Shown here: positions 1-8,947 of the stretch, piece after piece
Position numbering within the stretch: position 1 is the stretch's first letter
Layout: each line of letters starts with the position of its first letter
NCBI RefSeq assembly: GCF_003952425.1
Contig: NZ_CP034449.1
Span: forward strand, 5,382,001-5,446,000
Origin: Mesorhizobium sp. M2A.F.Ca.ET.046.03.2.1
GTDB lineage: Bacteria; Pseudomonadota; Alphaproteobacteria; Rhizobiales; Rhizobiaceae
Reading direction: 5' to 3'
Length of the DNA stretch: 64,000 nucleotides
The notes under the pieces: model-generated
The model's database searches: none
Seen by the model: the letters and a program-made list of their open reading frames with translations, nothing else
What the model was told of the DNA's origin: nothing
Translations under genes and position numbers: made by a program

Positions 1-661
1 AGGTCGGGATGCTGGGTGATCATCGCCTGCGCGATGTCCTCTGAGCGCGCCGGATCGGCCATGCCGGCCTCGGCGGCGATCTGCATGTCGGGATAGTCCT
101 GCTTATGTAGCCGACCTTGCCCTTCTTGCCGAGGGCCTCTGCCAGGGCGATGCCGGCCTTGTTGCCCATCTGGAAGAGGTCGTCGGAGACGATGGTGACG
201 TAATCCGTGCCCTGCTTGTAGCCGGCCGGTCTATTGTCTACGAAGCCGAGCTTGACGCCGGCCTGGCGGGCCGGATCGTAGACAGAGGCCGCGGTCGCCG
301 GGTCGACCGGCAGCGACAGGATGATCGACGGCTTCTTGGCCATCACCGTCTCGACATCGGCCTTCTGGCGCGCGGCGTCGAAGCCGGCATCAGTCTGCGC
401 CACCACCTCGATGCCGAGACGCTTGAACTCGTCGCGCGCCCCGGCGTTGACTGCGTTGGTGTACTCGCTCATCTCGTGCCAGACGAGGGCCGCGGTAAAC
501 TTGCCGTCCTTGATCTGCTGCTCCTGCGCCGCCGTCAGCGTCAGCGAGGCCGCCGGAACCGGCTTCTCGCCGTTCGGCCCGGTGGTGACGCCTTCGGCGG
601 CGAAGGCGTGGGCGGCGAACAGGCTCGCCAATACAGTCATGATACCAAATGCTTTGCGCAT
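1..661 (-). pseudogene. Sugar ABC transporter substrate-binding protein, frameshifted and cut by the window edge
   Basis: This starts as a normal periplasmic binding protein with a signal peptide (MRKAFGIM..., cleavage near AFA-AEG) and an AAGGGGAA ribosome site. It is a tandem paralogue of the intact gene at 725-1783 and aligns with it up to the motif GKVGYI. There the paralogue carries 22 residues (FHDANYY...) that are absent here: only 5 nt (agcag) separate GYI from the conserved DYPD. Comparison gives a net loss of about 61 nt at roughly 100-107, which shifts the frame. Homology resumes in another frame (QDYPDMQIAAEAG...) and runs off the left edge, while the shifted frame stops at 20. 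Deletion in the genome or an assembly error are both possible. Confidence 0.75.
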
Positions 662-690
662 ATCCGTTCCCCTTCTTGTTCAGGAAGACA

Positions 691-718
691 GCTCCGGCCC
701 GGCAGGCCGAGCCGGAGC
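691..718. other. Intercistronic hairpin between tandem binding-protein genes
   Basis: Perfect 8-bp arms GCTCCGGC / GCCGGAGC with a 12-nt loop lie in the 63-nt gap between the two binding-protein genes. No U-tract follows on the minus strand, so it is more likely an mRNA-stabilising stem or processing site than an intrinsic terminator. Confidence 0.45.
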
Positions 719-724
719 GTCGGC

Positions 725-1783
725 TCACTTCGCCGCGTCGAGCACCGACTGCGGCGCGTCGCGGTTGAGCGAGTCCTTCCAGCCTTGGGAGACGTTCTCC
801 TTGGTCACGGTCAGCGCCGGCGCGACGACGAAGGCGGGTGTCTGCTGGGCAAGCAGCGACTTCATGCCGGAGGCGGCCATGGCGCGGCCGAGCTCATAGG
901 CCTTGTCGGCGACAAGCGCGGCAACATTGCCGCCCTTGACCATGTCGAGCGCGACCGGCTCGGCAAGATCCAGCGTGACGATCTTGGTGTGGGTGTTGCC
1001 GGCGCCGCGCAGCGCCGAAAGCACGCCGTCGGCAGGCTCGGCCCAGGTCACATAGATGCCGTCGAGATCGGGATGCTGCAGCAGCATGGCATTGGCCAGT
1101 TCCTCGGCCCGGGCCGGGTCTGAGATGCCCTGTTCGGCGACGATCTTGATGTCGGGATAGTCCTTCTCGATGGTTTTCTTGAAGGACTGGTCGCGCTGGT
1201 TGGTGACGTAATAGTTGGCATCGTGGAAGATATAGCCGACCTTGCCCTTGCCACCGATGGCCTTGGCCATGGCGTCGGCCGCCTGCTTGCCCATCTGGTA
1301 GAGATCGTCGGTGACGATCGAGGCATAGTCCGTGCCTTGCTTGTAGTCCTTGGGCAGGTTCGACAGGAACACCAGCTTGACGCCGTCCTTGACCGCCTGG
1401 CGGAATGCTTCGGCGGAGGTGACCGGGTCGAGCGGCAATGCCAGGATAACGTTCGGCTTGGCGGCTAAAGCGGTCTCGATGTCGCTGCGCTGGCGGGCGG
1501 CGTCGAACTGCGCGTCGGTCTTGACCGCGATCGAGATGCCGGCGCGGGCGAACTCGTCGGTGGCGCCGGCTGTCACAGCATTGGTGAAGTCGGAAGAGGT
1601 GTGCCACAGAAGGGCAGCCTTGTAGCCCTTGTCCTTCAGCGCCGCGATGTCGGCATCGCTCAGCGTCAGGCTGGAGCTCGGCGTGGCGGTCTCGCCCTGC
1701 GGACCGACCGTCTGCGCGTGAGCGGCGGCGCTGGCGAGCATCAATCCGCCGGCCAATGCGGCAATCCATTTCTTCATCAGCAT
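725..1783 (-). CDS. Periplasmic sugar-binding protein of an ABC importer (RbsB/XylF-like)
   Basis: This 352-residue protein has a clear Sec signal peptide (MLMKKWIAALAGGLML..., cleavage after AHAQ) and the fold sequence of the Peripla_BP_4 family: KAALLWH strand, FDAARQRSDIE, repeated I/V-rich strands, and a GKVGYIFHD hinge region. It should deliver a sugar-like ligand to a membrane importer; no permease or ATPase is adjacent on this side, so they may lie beyond the left edge. It follows the M20 peptidase by 33 nt and precedes the broken paralogue by 63 nt, so the three probably share a transcript. GGGAG nine bases upstream supports the ATG at 1783. The ligand cannot be read from the sequence. 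Confidence 0.85.
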   Translation of the reverse strand: MLMKKWIAALAGGLMLASAAAHAQTVGPQGETATPSSSLTLSDADIAALKDKGYKAALLWHTSSDFTNAVTAGATDEFARAGISIAVKTDAQFDAARQRSDIETALAAKPNVILALPLDPVTSAEAFRQAVKDGVKLVFLSNLPKDYKQGTDYASIVTDDLYQMGKQAADAMAKAIGGKGKVGYIFHDANYYVTNQRDQSFKKTIEKDYPDIKIVAEQGISDPARAEELANAMLLQHPDLDGIYVTWAEPADGVLSALRGAGNTHTKIVTLDLAEPVALDMVKGGNVAALVADKAYELGRAMAASGMKSLLAQQTPAFVVAPALTVTKENVSQGWKDSLNRDAPQSVLDAAK

Positions 1784-1816
1784 GTTTTTAGTCTCCCATT
1801 CTGCTTCGTTGGTCGT

Positions 1817-3070
1817 TCAATCGGCCACGCCGCAATAGCGGGCCATGAAGGCTGCGAAGCCGACGATGCCGGCGAGGTATTCCTCGACGTCGACGTGCTC
1901 CTCGAAGGTGTGGCAGTTGCGGATGTCGCCCGGCGCGCAATAGACGGCGGGGATGCCCAACCGGTTGACGAAGAACGACGATTCCGACCAGAAGGGCGCA
2001 CCCTCGATCACGCCGCGGCCGCCCATGGCGCCTGCCATCGATTGCGACAGCATGGCGACTTCGGCGCGCGTCTCGTCGATCTCGGCGGAGGTGCCGCCCA
2101 GCCTGTGATCGCGTCCGGCCGGATAGGCGAACTCCACGGTGATCTCGGGATCGGTGATGGCGCCGCGCACGGCGGCCTCGATCTCGGCGGCGGCCGTGTC
2201 GAGGGATTCGCCCGGCAGGAGCTTGCGGATCAGCGACAGTGTGCATCGCTCAGGCACGGCGATATAGCCGCCGCCGGTGAGGCCGGTGATCAGCAAGAAG
2301 CCGCGCCCGGTGAGCTTGTGCTCGGCCCGGGCCGCTACCTCGTCCGAGTGTCTCCACAGCGCCGTCATGGCGGCATGAGCGGCGCGCAACGCATCCTTGC
2401 CGAGCTCCGGCACGCCGAAATAGGCCGACTTGCCGGTGATCGTGATGTCGGTGATGAAGAAGCCAATCTGCGCGGCGTTGACGGCAAGCCGCGTCGGCTC
2501 GACATAGACGGTGAAGTCGGGCGCCGCGACCTCGCGGGCCTCGATGCGGCCGACGAAATGCTTGATGCCGGCGGAGACGCCGGTGCCGGGCTGGCCGCTC
2601 TCCTCGTCGCCGACGAAAGCGAAGGCCACATCACCCTTGAGGCGGATGCCGGCCTTGTCGAGTAACGAGAGCGCCGCCAGCGAAGCGGTGATGCCGGCCT
2701 TCAGATCGCCGGAGCCGCGGCCCCAGACCGCCCCGTCAATGATGGGCGCGCCGAACGGGTCCTCGCGCTCGGTGCCGGCCCAATGCTCCCGCCAGCCGTC
2801 GACATGAACGGTGTCGGTGTGGCCGATGAAGAGCAGGCGCTTGCCATCGCCGGCACCCTTGCGTTCGCCCCAGATGTTCGGCCTGCCGGGCAGGAAATCC
2901 GCCCGGCTCAGGCCGTTCAGCCCCAGCTCGCGCATTTTCGCCTCAAGGAAGCCGACGAAATTCGCTTCGTTGCCGGTGATGCTTTCGCGGCCGATCGCGC
3001 TCCTGAACAGCGCCAGCGCCTGGTCGGGATCGAGAGCGGCACGCAGCCTGGTCAGGATATCTGCGGTCAA
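1817..3070 (-). CDS. M20-family metallopeptidase / amidohydrolase (ArgE/DapE-like)
   Basis: Encodes about 417 residues. Zinc-ligand motifs are in the usual order: GHTDTVHV (His), GRGSGDLKAG (Asp), GDEESG (Glu pair), VYVEPT (Glu) and CHTFEEH (His). The family removes acyl or amino-acid groups from amide-linked substrates in the cytoplasm. I place the start at a TTG (3070-3068) that overlaps the ROK stop as TTGA, because AGGAGG sits 7 bases upstream; longer in-frame extensions read as ROK antisense-frame residue. Its position between a ROK regulator and two binding proteins suggests it processes the imported compound, but the substrate is unknown. Confidence 0.85.
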   Translation of the reverse strand: MTADILTRLRAALDPDQALALFRSAIGRESITGNEANFVGFLEAKMRELGLNGLSRADFLPGRPNIWGERKGAGDGKRLLFIGHTDTVHVDGWREHWAGTEREDPFGAPIIDGAVWGRGSGDLKAGITASLAALSLLDKAGIRLKGDVAFAFVGDEESGQPGTGVSAGIKHFVGRIEAREVAAPDFTVYVEPTRLAVNAAQIGFFITDITITGKSAYFGVPELGKDALRAAHAAMTALWRHSDEVAARAEHKLTGRGFLLITGLTGGGYIAVPERCTLSLIRKLLPGESLDTAAAEIEAAVRGAITDPEITVEFAYPAGRDHRLGGTSAEIDETRAEVAMLSQSMAGAMGGRGVIEGAPFWSESSFFVNRLGIPAVYCAPGDIRNCHTFEEHVDVEEYLAGIVGFAAFMARYCGVAD

Positions 3071-4281
3071 AGCACGACCTCCTTCAAGGCAGCCGCCTGG
3101 GCGGTGGGGAGAGAGATCCGGCCGTCCGGCGCGTCGACGCCGAACAGCGTATTGTGCAACTGGCCGAGACCGATGGCGGCCGCGCCGATCAGCGCGGCGC
3201 GCGCGCCCAGCTCGCCGGCCTCGACGGTGACGGGGTAGGGGAAGCACAGCGGCATCAAGTCCTTGACGCGCGAGAGGATCTCCGGCCTGAGGCCGATCGA
3301 ACCTCCCAGTATGACCTTCTCGGGATTGGCGACGGCGGCGATCGCCGCAATGCCTTGCGCCAGGTAACGCGCCGTTTCGTCGAGCACGGTAAGCGCCGCC
3401 TTGTCGCCCGTCGCCGCATTCTCGAAGATCGCCGGAACCGCGACCTGGGCGCCGGTCAGGGACCTGTAGCGTTCGGTCATCGCGTGCGTCGCCACCGCTC
3501 GCTCGAAAGCGCCGGTGCGCAGCGATTCAGCCGCGAACGGATCGGCGCCGATCGGCATGAATCCGATCTCGCCCGCCGCATGGGTGGCGCCGCGCACCAG
3601 ATGCCCGCCCAGCATCAGGCCGCTGCCGACGCCGGTGCCCAGCGCGATATAGGCAAGATTGTCGATGCCCTGGCCTTGGCCAAGCCAATTCTCGCCGAGC
3701 ACGGCGAGATTGACGTCGTTCTCGATCATCACCGCGACACCGAGCGCCTTTTCGAAGGCGTCGAGGACATTCGTGGCGTCGAAGCCGGCAATGTTGGGCG
3801 CGAGCAGGATGCGGCCCGTCGCGGGGTCGGGCGCGCCCGGCGCGCCGATGACGGCAAGGCGGATCTTCTTGCGCGGGATGCGCTCCCGGGCAGCAGCCTG
3901 GAAGGCAAGCGCCGCGATCTGGTCGATGACGAACTGGCCGCCGCGCGGATCGGTCGGCGTCGCCGCCTCGGCGAAGATCTGGCAGGCGAGATCGGTCAGC
4001 GCCACGCGCACCTTGGTGCCGCCCAGGTCGACGGCGACGATGTAGGCGGCGTCGTGGACGAGCTCATAGGTGACGGCGGTGCGGCCGACATGGCCGCTGG
4101 TGCGGCCGGTCTCCTGCACCCAGCCTTCCTGCTCGAGCCCGCGCACGATCTCCGAGATCGTCTGCTTCGACAGGCCGGTGAGCTTCGAGATCGAGGCCCG
4201 CGAGATCGGTCCGCCCTGGACGATCGCCTCCATGACGGAGCGCTGGGAGAACTGGCGGGAGATACGCGGCAGGTCGCTCAC
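3067..4281 (-). CDS. ROK-family transcriptional regulator
   Basis: The 404-residue product has an N-terminal winged helix (about residues 10-65, SISKLTGLSKQTISEIVRGL) followed by a ROK sugar-kinase-like domain with the phosphate motif DLGGTKVRV and GTGVGSGLMLGG. The Cys-rich zinc motif CxCGxxGC and the usual GEIGH are not present (GEIGFMPIG instead), so it is a regulator rather than a glucokinase and the sensor pocket is atypical. GTG is the start, with GAGG five bases upstream. It overlaps the M20 gene by 4 nt, so the two are translationally coupled. It probably senses the solute taken up by the downstream binding proteins. Confidence 0.85.
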   Translation of the reverse strand: MSDLPRISRQFSQRSVMEAIVQGGPISRASISKLTGLSKQTISEIVRGLEQEGWVQETGRTSGHVGRTAVTYELVHDAAYIVAVDLGGTKVRVALTDLACQIFAEAATPTDPRGGQFVIDQIAALAFQAAARERIPRKKIRLAVIGAPGAPDPATGRILLAPNIAGFDATNVLDAFEKALGVAVMIENDVNLAVLGENWLGQGQGIDNLAYIALGTGVGSGLMLGGHLVRGATHAAGEIGFMPIGADPFAAESLRTGAFERAVATHAMTERYRSLTGAQVAVPAIFENAATGDKAALTVLDETARYLAQGIAAIAAVANPEKVILGGSIGLRPEILSRVKDLMPLCFPYPVTVEAGELGARAALIGAAAIGLGQLHNTLFGVDAPDGRISLPTAQAAALKEVVL

Positions 4282-4305
4282 ATGCGCCTCGATTAATTCG
4301 TTCTG

Positions 4306-4324
4306 TCACCGAACTTATTGGTGA
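4306..4324. promoter_or_regulatory. Possible operator upstream of the ROK gene
   Basis: Short inverted repeat TCACC-(9 nt)-GGTGA lies 25 bp before the ROK start in the AT-richer part of the 239-nt gap between the hydroxyacid dehydrogenase and ROK. Spacing is compatible with ROK autoregulation. The arms are only 5 bp, so chance is not excluded. Confidence 0.25.
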
Positions 4325-4520
4325 AACGACGTGTTGTCAACGATCACGTCGCATTGTCGGAGACGGCAATCGGAAGGGGTGAGTTACTGGGGCGCCAGCT
4401 GCTGCACCGACCGGGCAACGCCGGCGAAATCAGGATTGCTCATAGTTCGGCCGGCGGAAGCGAGCGATCAAGCCGGTCCCGAACACGCGCGTGCTGGGTG
4501 GTCAGCGAGTCGAGCCAGCC

Positions 4521-5552
4521 TCAGTTCCTGTCGACCGGCTTGGAGCGCATCCTCGACACCGTCTCACGCTCCGCCCGCTTGGAGCGCAGCGGCGGCAAGC
4601 CGTGATCGACGAGGTCCATATCTTCCAGCACCATGTCGCCCATGCGCTTGAAGGCGACGTCCAGCGCGCCGGCGCGGTGCGCGGAGCGCAGGAAGCCGGG
4701 GACGGCTCGGACGGGATGGTCCTTGGGCAGCGGCTCTTCCGGGAACACGTCACTTGCGGCGACGATGTGGCCGCTCTTCACGGCTTGCATCAACGCCTGG
4801 AAATCGACGACGCCGGCGCGGCTGAGCAGGATGAAGGCGGCACCCTGGCGCATTTTGGCAAAAGAGTCGGCGCCGAGAAAACCCTGGTTCTCGCTGGTGA
4901 CGGAAGCGACGACGAAGACGAAATCGCTTTGCGACAGCACCTCGTCCAGCGAGGCCGGCTCGACGCCATTGTCGACCAGGATCGACGGCGGCAGCCACGG
5001 ATCGTAGACCTTGGTGCGGGTGCGGAAGCCGGTCAGCAGGCGGTTGAGCGCACGGCCGAGGTCGCCGAAGCCGATGATGCCGACATCTGCGCCGGAGAGA
5101 AGCCGCGCGGTCTGGTTGCCGTCGCCGCCCCAGAGTTCCTTGCCCTCGCGAAAGGCGAGATCGGCGTCGACGATGTTGCGCGCGAGATTGAGCGCCATGG
5201 CGAGGCCGAGCTCGGCCACCGGTTCGGCAAAGACAAGACCAGTGGTGACGACATGGATGCCGCGCGCGAACAGCGTCTCATAGGGCATGTTGTTGAGGAG
5301 GTTGGTCTCGACATTGAAGATGCAGCGCAGCGCCGTCAGTTTCTCCAGCGTCTCTGCTGAAATCGGCGGCTGGCCTATGATGTAACGCGCCTCGGCCAGC
5401 GTCTCGGCGGGTAGGGCGGAAACACCTTCCGGCGTGGTCTCGACAATGCGATAATGGCTGCGCAGGCGCGCCAGTTGCGGCGGCGTGAAGATAAGGTCTA
5501 GCGTGCGCGGTTCGGGCGCGCTGATCACCAGCGGCAAGGTCTTGTCGGACAT
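4521..5552 (-). CDS. D-isomer-specific 2-hydroxyacid dehydrogenase family protein
   Basis: Encodes 343 residues. The NAD-binding Rossmann motif GFGDLG is at residues 161-166. The catalytic triad is recognisable: Arg245 (LLSRAGVVD), Glu272/273 (VFPEEPLP) and His292 (RSAHRAG). The C-terminal active-site segment differs from the usual TPHIGG, so substrate preference may be unusual. The ATG at 5552 is chosen over an in-frame one 18 bases upstream because GGGAGGA lies 5 bases before it. It is divergent from the LacI gene and shares an intergenic palindrome with it, so it probably belongs to the LacI regulon; the ROK-M20 genes follow on the same strand after 239 nt. Confidence 0.85.
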   Translation of the reverse strand: MSDKTLPLVISAPEPRTLDLIFTPPQLARLRSHYRIVETTPEGVSALPAETLAEARYIIGQPPISAETLEKLTALRCIFNVETNLLNNMPYETLFARGIHVVTTGLVFAEPVAELGLAMALNLARNIVDADLAFREGKELWGGDGNQTARLLSGADVGIIGFGDLGRALNRLLTGFRTRTKVYDPWLPPSILVDNGVEPASLDEVLSQSDFVFVVASVTSENQGFLGADSFAKMRQGAAFILLSRAGVVDFQALMQAVKSGHIVAASDVFPEEPLPKDHPVRAVPGFLRSAHRAGALDVAFKRMGDMVLEDMDLVDHGLPPLRSKRAERETVSRMRSKPVDRN

Positions 5553-5634
5553 GATTTTCCTCCCGGACACGATTGGATCGCGTCAATCACATCTTCGAGT
5601 CTTATCCACGATGAAACGATTTACAAGAACGAAA

Positions 5635-5650
5635 AATCGATTTATCGATT
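5635..5650. promoter_or_regulatory. LacI-type operator in the divergent 2-hydroxyacid dehydrogenase / LacI promoter region
   Basis: AATCGATTTATCGATT has perfect 7-bp arms (AATCGAT / ATCGATT) around a 2-bp centre. It is 48 bp before the LacI start and 83 bp before the divergent dehydrogenase start. Just upstream, TGAAACGATTTACA (5612-5625) is a weaker relative. The core AAATCGATTTA recurs at 6858-6869 in the start of the binding-protein gene. This is the typical size and symmetry for LacI-family sites. Confidence 0.6.
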
Positions 5651-5697
5651 AGAATAGCAAGGCAGGAAATCGACTGCCTACCCTCGGGAGGAGGTCA

Positions 5698-6759
5698 ATG
5701 GCACAACAGGAAGCCCGGCAAAGGCGTCCGTCGATCCACGACGTGGCAAGCCATGCCGGCGTGTCCGCGGCCACCGTTTCCAAGGTGCTGGCCGGTGTCA
5801 CAACGGTGAAGCCCGAAAATGCGCAGCGCGTCCTCGATGCCGTCGAGCGTCTGGCCTATCGCGTCGATCCACTAGCTTCCGACATGCGCAGGGCCAAGCG
5901 CCGCATCATCGGCGCCATCATGCCCGAGTTTGAAAGCGAGTTCTTCGGCCAGATGGTCACCGAGCTGGAGGGCCTTGCCGAACAGCGCGGTTACACGCTG
6001 GTCGCGGCGTCGAGCCGTGAATCGGAAGCGCGCGAAAAGGAGATCTTGGGCCGCATGCATGACTGGCGCGTTGCCGGCGTGGTGCTGGCGCCGGTGCGCA
6101 ACGAGCACGGGCCGGCGGCTTCCTTCATGAAAGCCAACGGCATGACCGGCGTGCTGATCGACCGCGTCTTGTCCGACGACGCTTTCGATACCGTTTCGGC
6201 CGACAGCGCCGCCGCCAGCGCCGAGGTTGCGCGGATGCTGGTGGGCAAGGGCCACAAGCACATCCTGATCATCGGTCTCGCCGAAGGCGCGGCAACCGTG
6301 CGCGCTCGCCTGGAAGGTTTTCGCACCCAGGCGCTGGCGCTCGACCCGTCCATCCGCATCGACGTGATCACGTCGGAGGTCAGCGTCGAGCCGCTGCGAT
6401 CGTCGCTGCGCGATTATTTCGGTCGGGGCGAGCGGCCGACCGCTGTCTATTCGCTGCTGCTCAAGGGCACGCTTGTGGCGCTGTCCGAATTCCGCCGGCG
6501 CGGTTGGCATTGCCCGAACGACATCTCGCTGGTCGGCTTCGACGACGCCGAATGGATGCAGGTGACATGGCCGGCGATCGCCGCCGTGGTGCAGCCGGTG
6601 CGCCAGATCGCCAGCGGGGCGATGAACCTTTTGTTTCGCAGGGTCGAAGGCGCGGTGGGACCACCCACGGCGCGGCTCGAACCCTGCCAGGTGTTGGAGC
6701 GGGAATCCGTTGGCTCGCCAGGCAACGGCCCGCATTCCGGGGGAGGAGACCGACAATAG
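5698..6759 (+). CDS. LacI-family transcriptional regulator
   Basis: The 353-residue protein opens with the LacI helix-turn-helix and hinge (SIHDVASHAGVSAATVSKVLAG, residues about 12-33) followed by a periplasmic-binding-protein-like effector domain (IIGAIMPEFESEFFGQM..., ISLVGFDDAEWM). GGGAGGAGG precedes the ATG. It lies directly before a ribose-type importer operon and divergent from the hydroxyacid dehydrogenase, so it is very likely the local sugar-responsive repressor of both. Residues after about 340 (GSPGNGPHSGGGDRQ) look like a non-conserved tail. Confidence 0.9.
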   Translation: MAQQEARQRRPSIHDVASHAGVSAATVSKVLAGVTTVKPENAQRVLDAVERLAYRVDPLASDMRRAKRRIIGAIMPEFESEFFGQMVTELEGLAEQRGYTLVAASSRESEAREKEILGRMHDWRVAGVVLAPVRNEHGPAASFMKANGMTGVLIDRVLSDDAFDTVSADSAAASAEVARMLVGKGHKHILIIGLAEGAATVRARLEGFRTQALALDPSIRIDVITSEVSVEPLRSSLRDYFGRGERPTAVYSLLLKGTLVALSEFRRRGWHCPNDISLVGFDDAEWMQVTWPAIAAVVQPVRQIASGAMNLLFRRVEGAVGPPTARLEPCQVLERESVGSPGNGPHSGGGDRQ

Positions 6760-6835
6760 CCCCCATTGTCGTGAACGGAAACATGCGCCGGCCCTGGCCA
6801 AGGCATCCGGCGCCAAAGATCGAATGGAGGATCGA

Positions 6836-7825
6836 ATGACATCGCATTTCTTGAAGATAAATCGATTTACGCTTGCCGTCGGCGCCGCGCTTGCGTTTTC
6901 CGCCATCGGCGTCGCCAAGGCCGAAGACGGCGAATATGGCGTGCTGATGAAGACGCTGGCCAATCCGTTCTGGGGCGCGATGGCGCAGGGCGTCGAGGAC
7001 GGCGCCAAACAAGCCGGGGTGAAATATTTCCAGCAAGCGGCAGAGAGCGACCAGGCGGCCGAGCCGCAGCTCAACCTCTGCAACACCATGCTGGAGCGCA
7101 AGCCGGTGGCGATGATCACCGCCGCCATCAACTCGACCAATCTTCTGCCTTGCCTTAAGTCGGCGCAGGACGCCGGCATCAAGATCGTCGACCTCGACAA
7201 CAATCTCGACCAGGCGGTGCTCGACAAGGAAGGCGTCAAGGTGACCTTCCATATCGGCTCCGACAACATCGCTGCCGGCGCGCAGGGCGCCGAATATCTT
7301 GCAAGCAAGCTCGGTAAGGACGCCAAGGGGCCGGTGCTGGTCATCGAAGGCCTCTCCGGCAACATCACCGGCGAGAAGCGCGCCAAGGGCTTTGCCGACA
7401 AGCTGAAAGAGCTGGCGCCCGGGCTGGAGATCGTCGCCTCGCTGCCGGGCGACTGGGACCGCGGCAAGGCCGCCTCGATCGCCACCGACACGCTGACCGC
7501 GCATCCCGACCTCGTCGCCATCTTCTGCGCCAATGACGGCATGGCGCTCGGCGCGGTGGAGTCGGTTTACGCCGCTGGCAAGGGCCCGCAGGTGACGATC
7601 ATCGGCGTCGACGGCAATTCGGACGCGGTGAAGTCGATCAAGGAAGGCCGCCTCAATGCCTCGGTGGCGCAGCTTCCCTACCTCGTCGGCAAGCAGGCGG
7701 TGGAGAACGTCAAGAAGGCCTTGGCGGGCGACAAGGTCGAGGACAGCATCGCGGTGCCTACGCTGGTGCTGACCAAGGACGTGATCGACGCCGGCAAGGA
7801 GCCGATGCTGCAGTATGTGAAGTAG
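6836..7825 (+). CDS. Periplasmic sugar-binding protein (RbsB-like)
   Basis: A 329-residue Peripla_BP_4 protein with a signal peptide (LKINRFTLAVGAALAFSAIGVAKA, cleaved before EDGEYG) and the family start GVLMKTLANPFWGAMAQGVEDGAK. It contains the AAINSTNLLPCLKSAQDAGIKIVDLDNN strand-helix pattern typical of ribose/allose/psicose-type binders. The ATG at 6836 is set by GGAGG 5 bases upstream; the frame is open further upstream but without a ribosome site. It is the first gene of a plus-strand importer operon (binding protein, permease, ATPase, epimerase). A palindrome inside codons 8-12 matches the LacI operator core. Confidence 0.9.
   Translation: MTSHFLKINRFTLAVGAALAFSAIGVAKAEDGEYGVLMKTLANPFWGAMAQGVEDGAKQAGVKYFQQAAESDQAAEPQLNLCNTMLERKPVAMITAAINSTNLLPCLKSAQDAGIKIVDLDNNLDQAVLDKEGVKVTFHIGSDNIAAGAQGAEYLASKLGKDAKGPVLVIEGLSGNITGEKRAKGFADKLKELAPGLEIVASLPGDWDRGKAASIATDTLTAHPDLVAIFCANDGMALGAVESVYAAGKGPQVTIIGVDGNSDAVKSIKEGRLNASVAQLPYLVGKQAVENVKKALAGDKVEDSIAVPTLVLTKDVIDAGKEPMLQYVK
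6858..6869. promoter_or_regulatory. Second copy of the LacI operator core inside the binding-protein coding start
   Basis: TAAATCGATTTA is a perfect 12-bp palindrome spanning codons 8-12 of the binding-protein gene. Eleven of its bases (AAATCGATTTA) match 5634-5644 in the divergent promoter region. An intragenic site 1.2 kb from the first could act as an auxiliary operator for looping or as a roadblock. Confidence 0.45.
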
Positions 7826-7834
7826 GATGGAGAA

Positions 7835-7949
7835 CGGGAATAGGGCAGTAAGGGAGTAGGGCAGTAAGGGAAGGCAAAAGTTGCGCTTCTCAGGCCTGGC
7901 TCCTCTACTCCCTGCTGCCCTACTGCCTTACTCCCCTACTCCCCTACCC
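7835..7949. repeat. Purine/pyrimidine foldback with tandem GGGCAGTA units
   Basis: The left part is purine-rich with two exact copies of AGGGCAGTAAGGGA (7842-7855 and 7858-7871, 16-bp period). The right part (about 7903-7949) is the pyrimidine-rich imperfect complement (CTACTGCCTTACTCCC...). It fills most of the 139-nt gap between the binding-protein and permease genes and can form a long imperfect stem, which could reduce downstream transcription relative to the binding protein. Confidence 0.6.
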
Positions 7950-7964
7950 GAAGAGTGCAAAGAC

Positions 7965-8947
7965 ATGGCTTCTGAACAGCCCGGTTTCTGGGCGCGGGTG
8001 CAGCGCGCATCCGTCGAAAGGCTCCACATCAGGCTGGAGTCGCTGGTGGTGCTTCTGGCGCTGAGCACGGCGATGGCGCTCTTGTCGCCCTATTTCCTAT
8101 CGCTCAGCAACTTCCTCAACATCCTGCTCGCGACCTCGACGATCGGCGTGCTGGCGATCGCCGCCACCTTCGTCATCGGCTCGGGCGGGCTCGACCTATC
8201 GCTCGGCTCGGTGATGGGGCTCGCCGGTGTCGCGGGGGCCTTCGTCGCCGTCAATCTCGGCTGGCCGTCAGTTCTGGCGGTGATCGCCTGCATCCTGGCC
8301 GGCGCGATCGCCGGCTACATCAACGGCCAACTGGTCACCCGCGCCTTCGTGCCGGCCTTCATCGTCACCCTCGGCATGCTGGGTCTCGCGCGCGGGCTGG
8401 CGCTGGTCATCTCGCAGGGCAGGGCGATCTACGGCCTGCCGCCCGAGATCGTCTTTATCGGGCAGGGCCGACCCTTCGGCATTCCGATGCCGGTCATCAT
8501 CTTCGTGCTGACGGCGATCGTCGCGCATGCGGTGCTCGCCTATACACGCTTCGGCCGCCACACGCTGGCGCTGGGCGACAGCGAAGGCGCGGCGCGCGCC
8601 GCAGGCATCCGCGTCGAGCATCACCGCCGCATCATCTATACGCTCTCCGGCGCGCTTGCCGGCCTCGCTGGCCTGCTCTTCACCGCGCGCGTCAACGCAG
8701 GCGACCCGACGGCCGGCATCAACTACGAGCTTACCGCGATCACGGCGGCGATCATCGGCGGCACCAACCTGTTCGGCGGCCGCGCCTCGATCCTGGGCAC
8801 CATGATCGGCGCGCTGATCATGGGCGTGTTGCAGAACGGACTGACGCTGCTTGCGGTGCAATCCTACTACCAGCAGATGGCGATCGGCGCGGTGCTGATC
8901 CTCGCCGTGTTCATCGACCAATACCAGGTGCGGAAGGAGTCACGCGT

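Noticed and set aside
5872..7542. Long minus-strand open frame (about 556 codons) across the LacI and binding-protein genes
   Set aside because: It lies antisense to two well-supported genes, has low-complexity Ser/Ala/Arg composition and no family motif; G+C-rich DNA gives such frames by chance.
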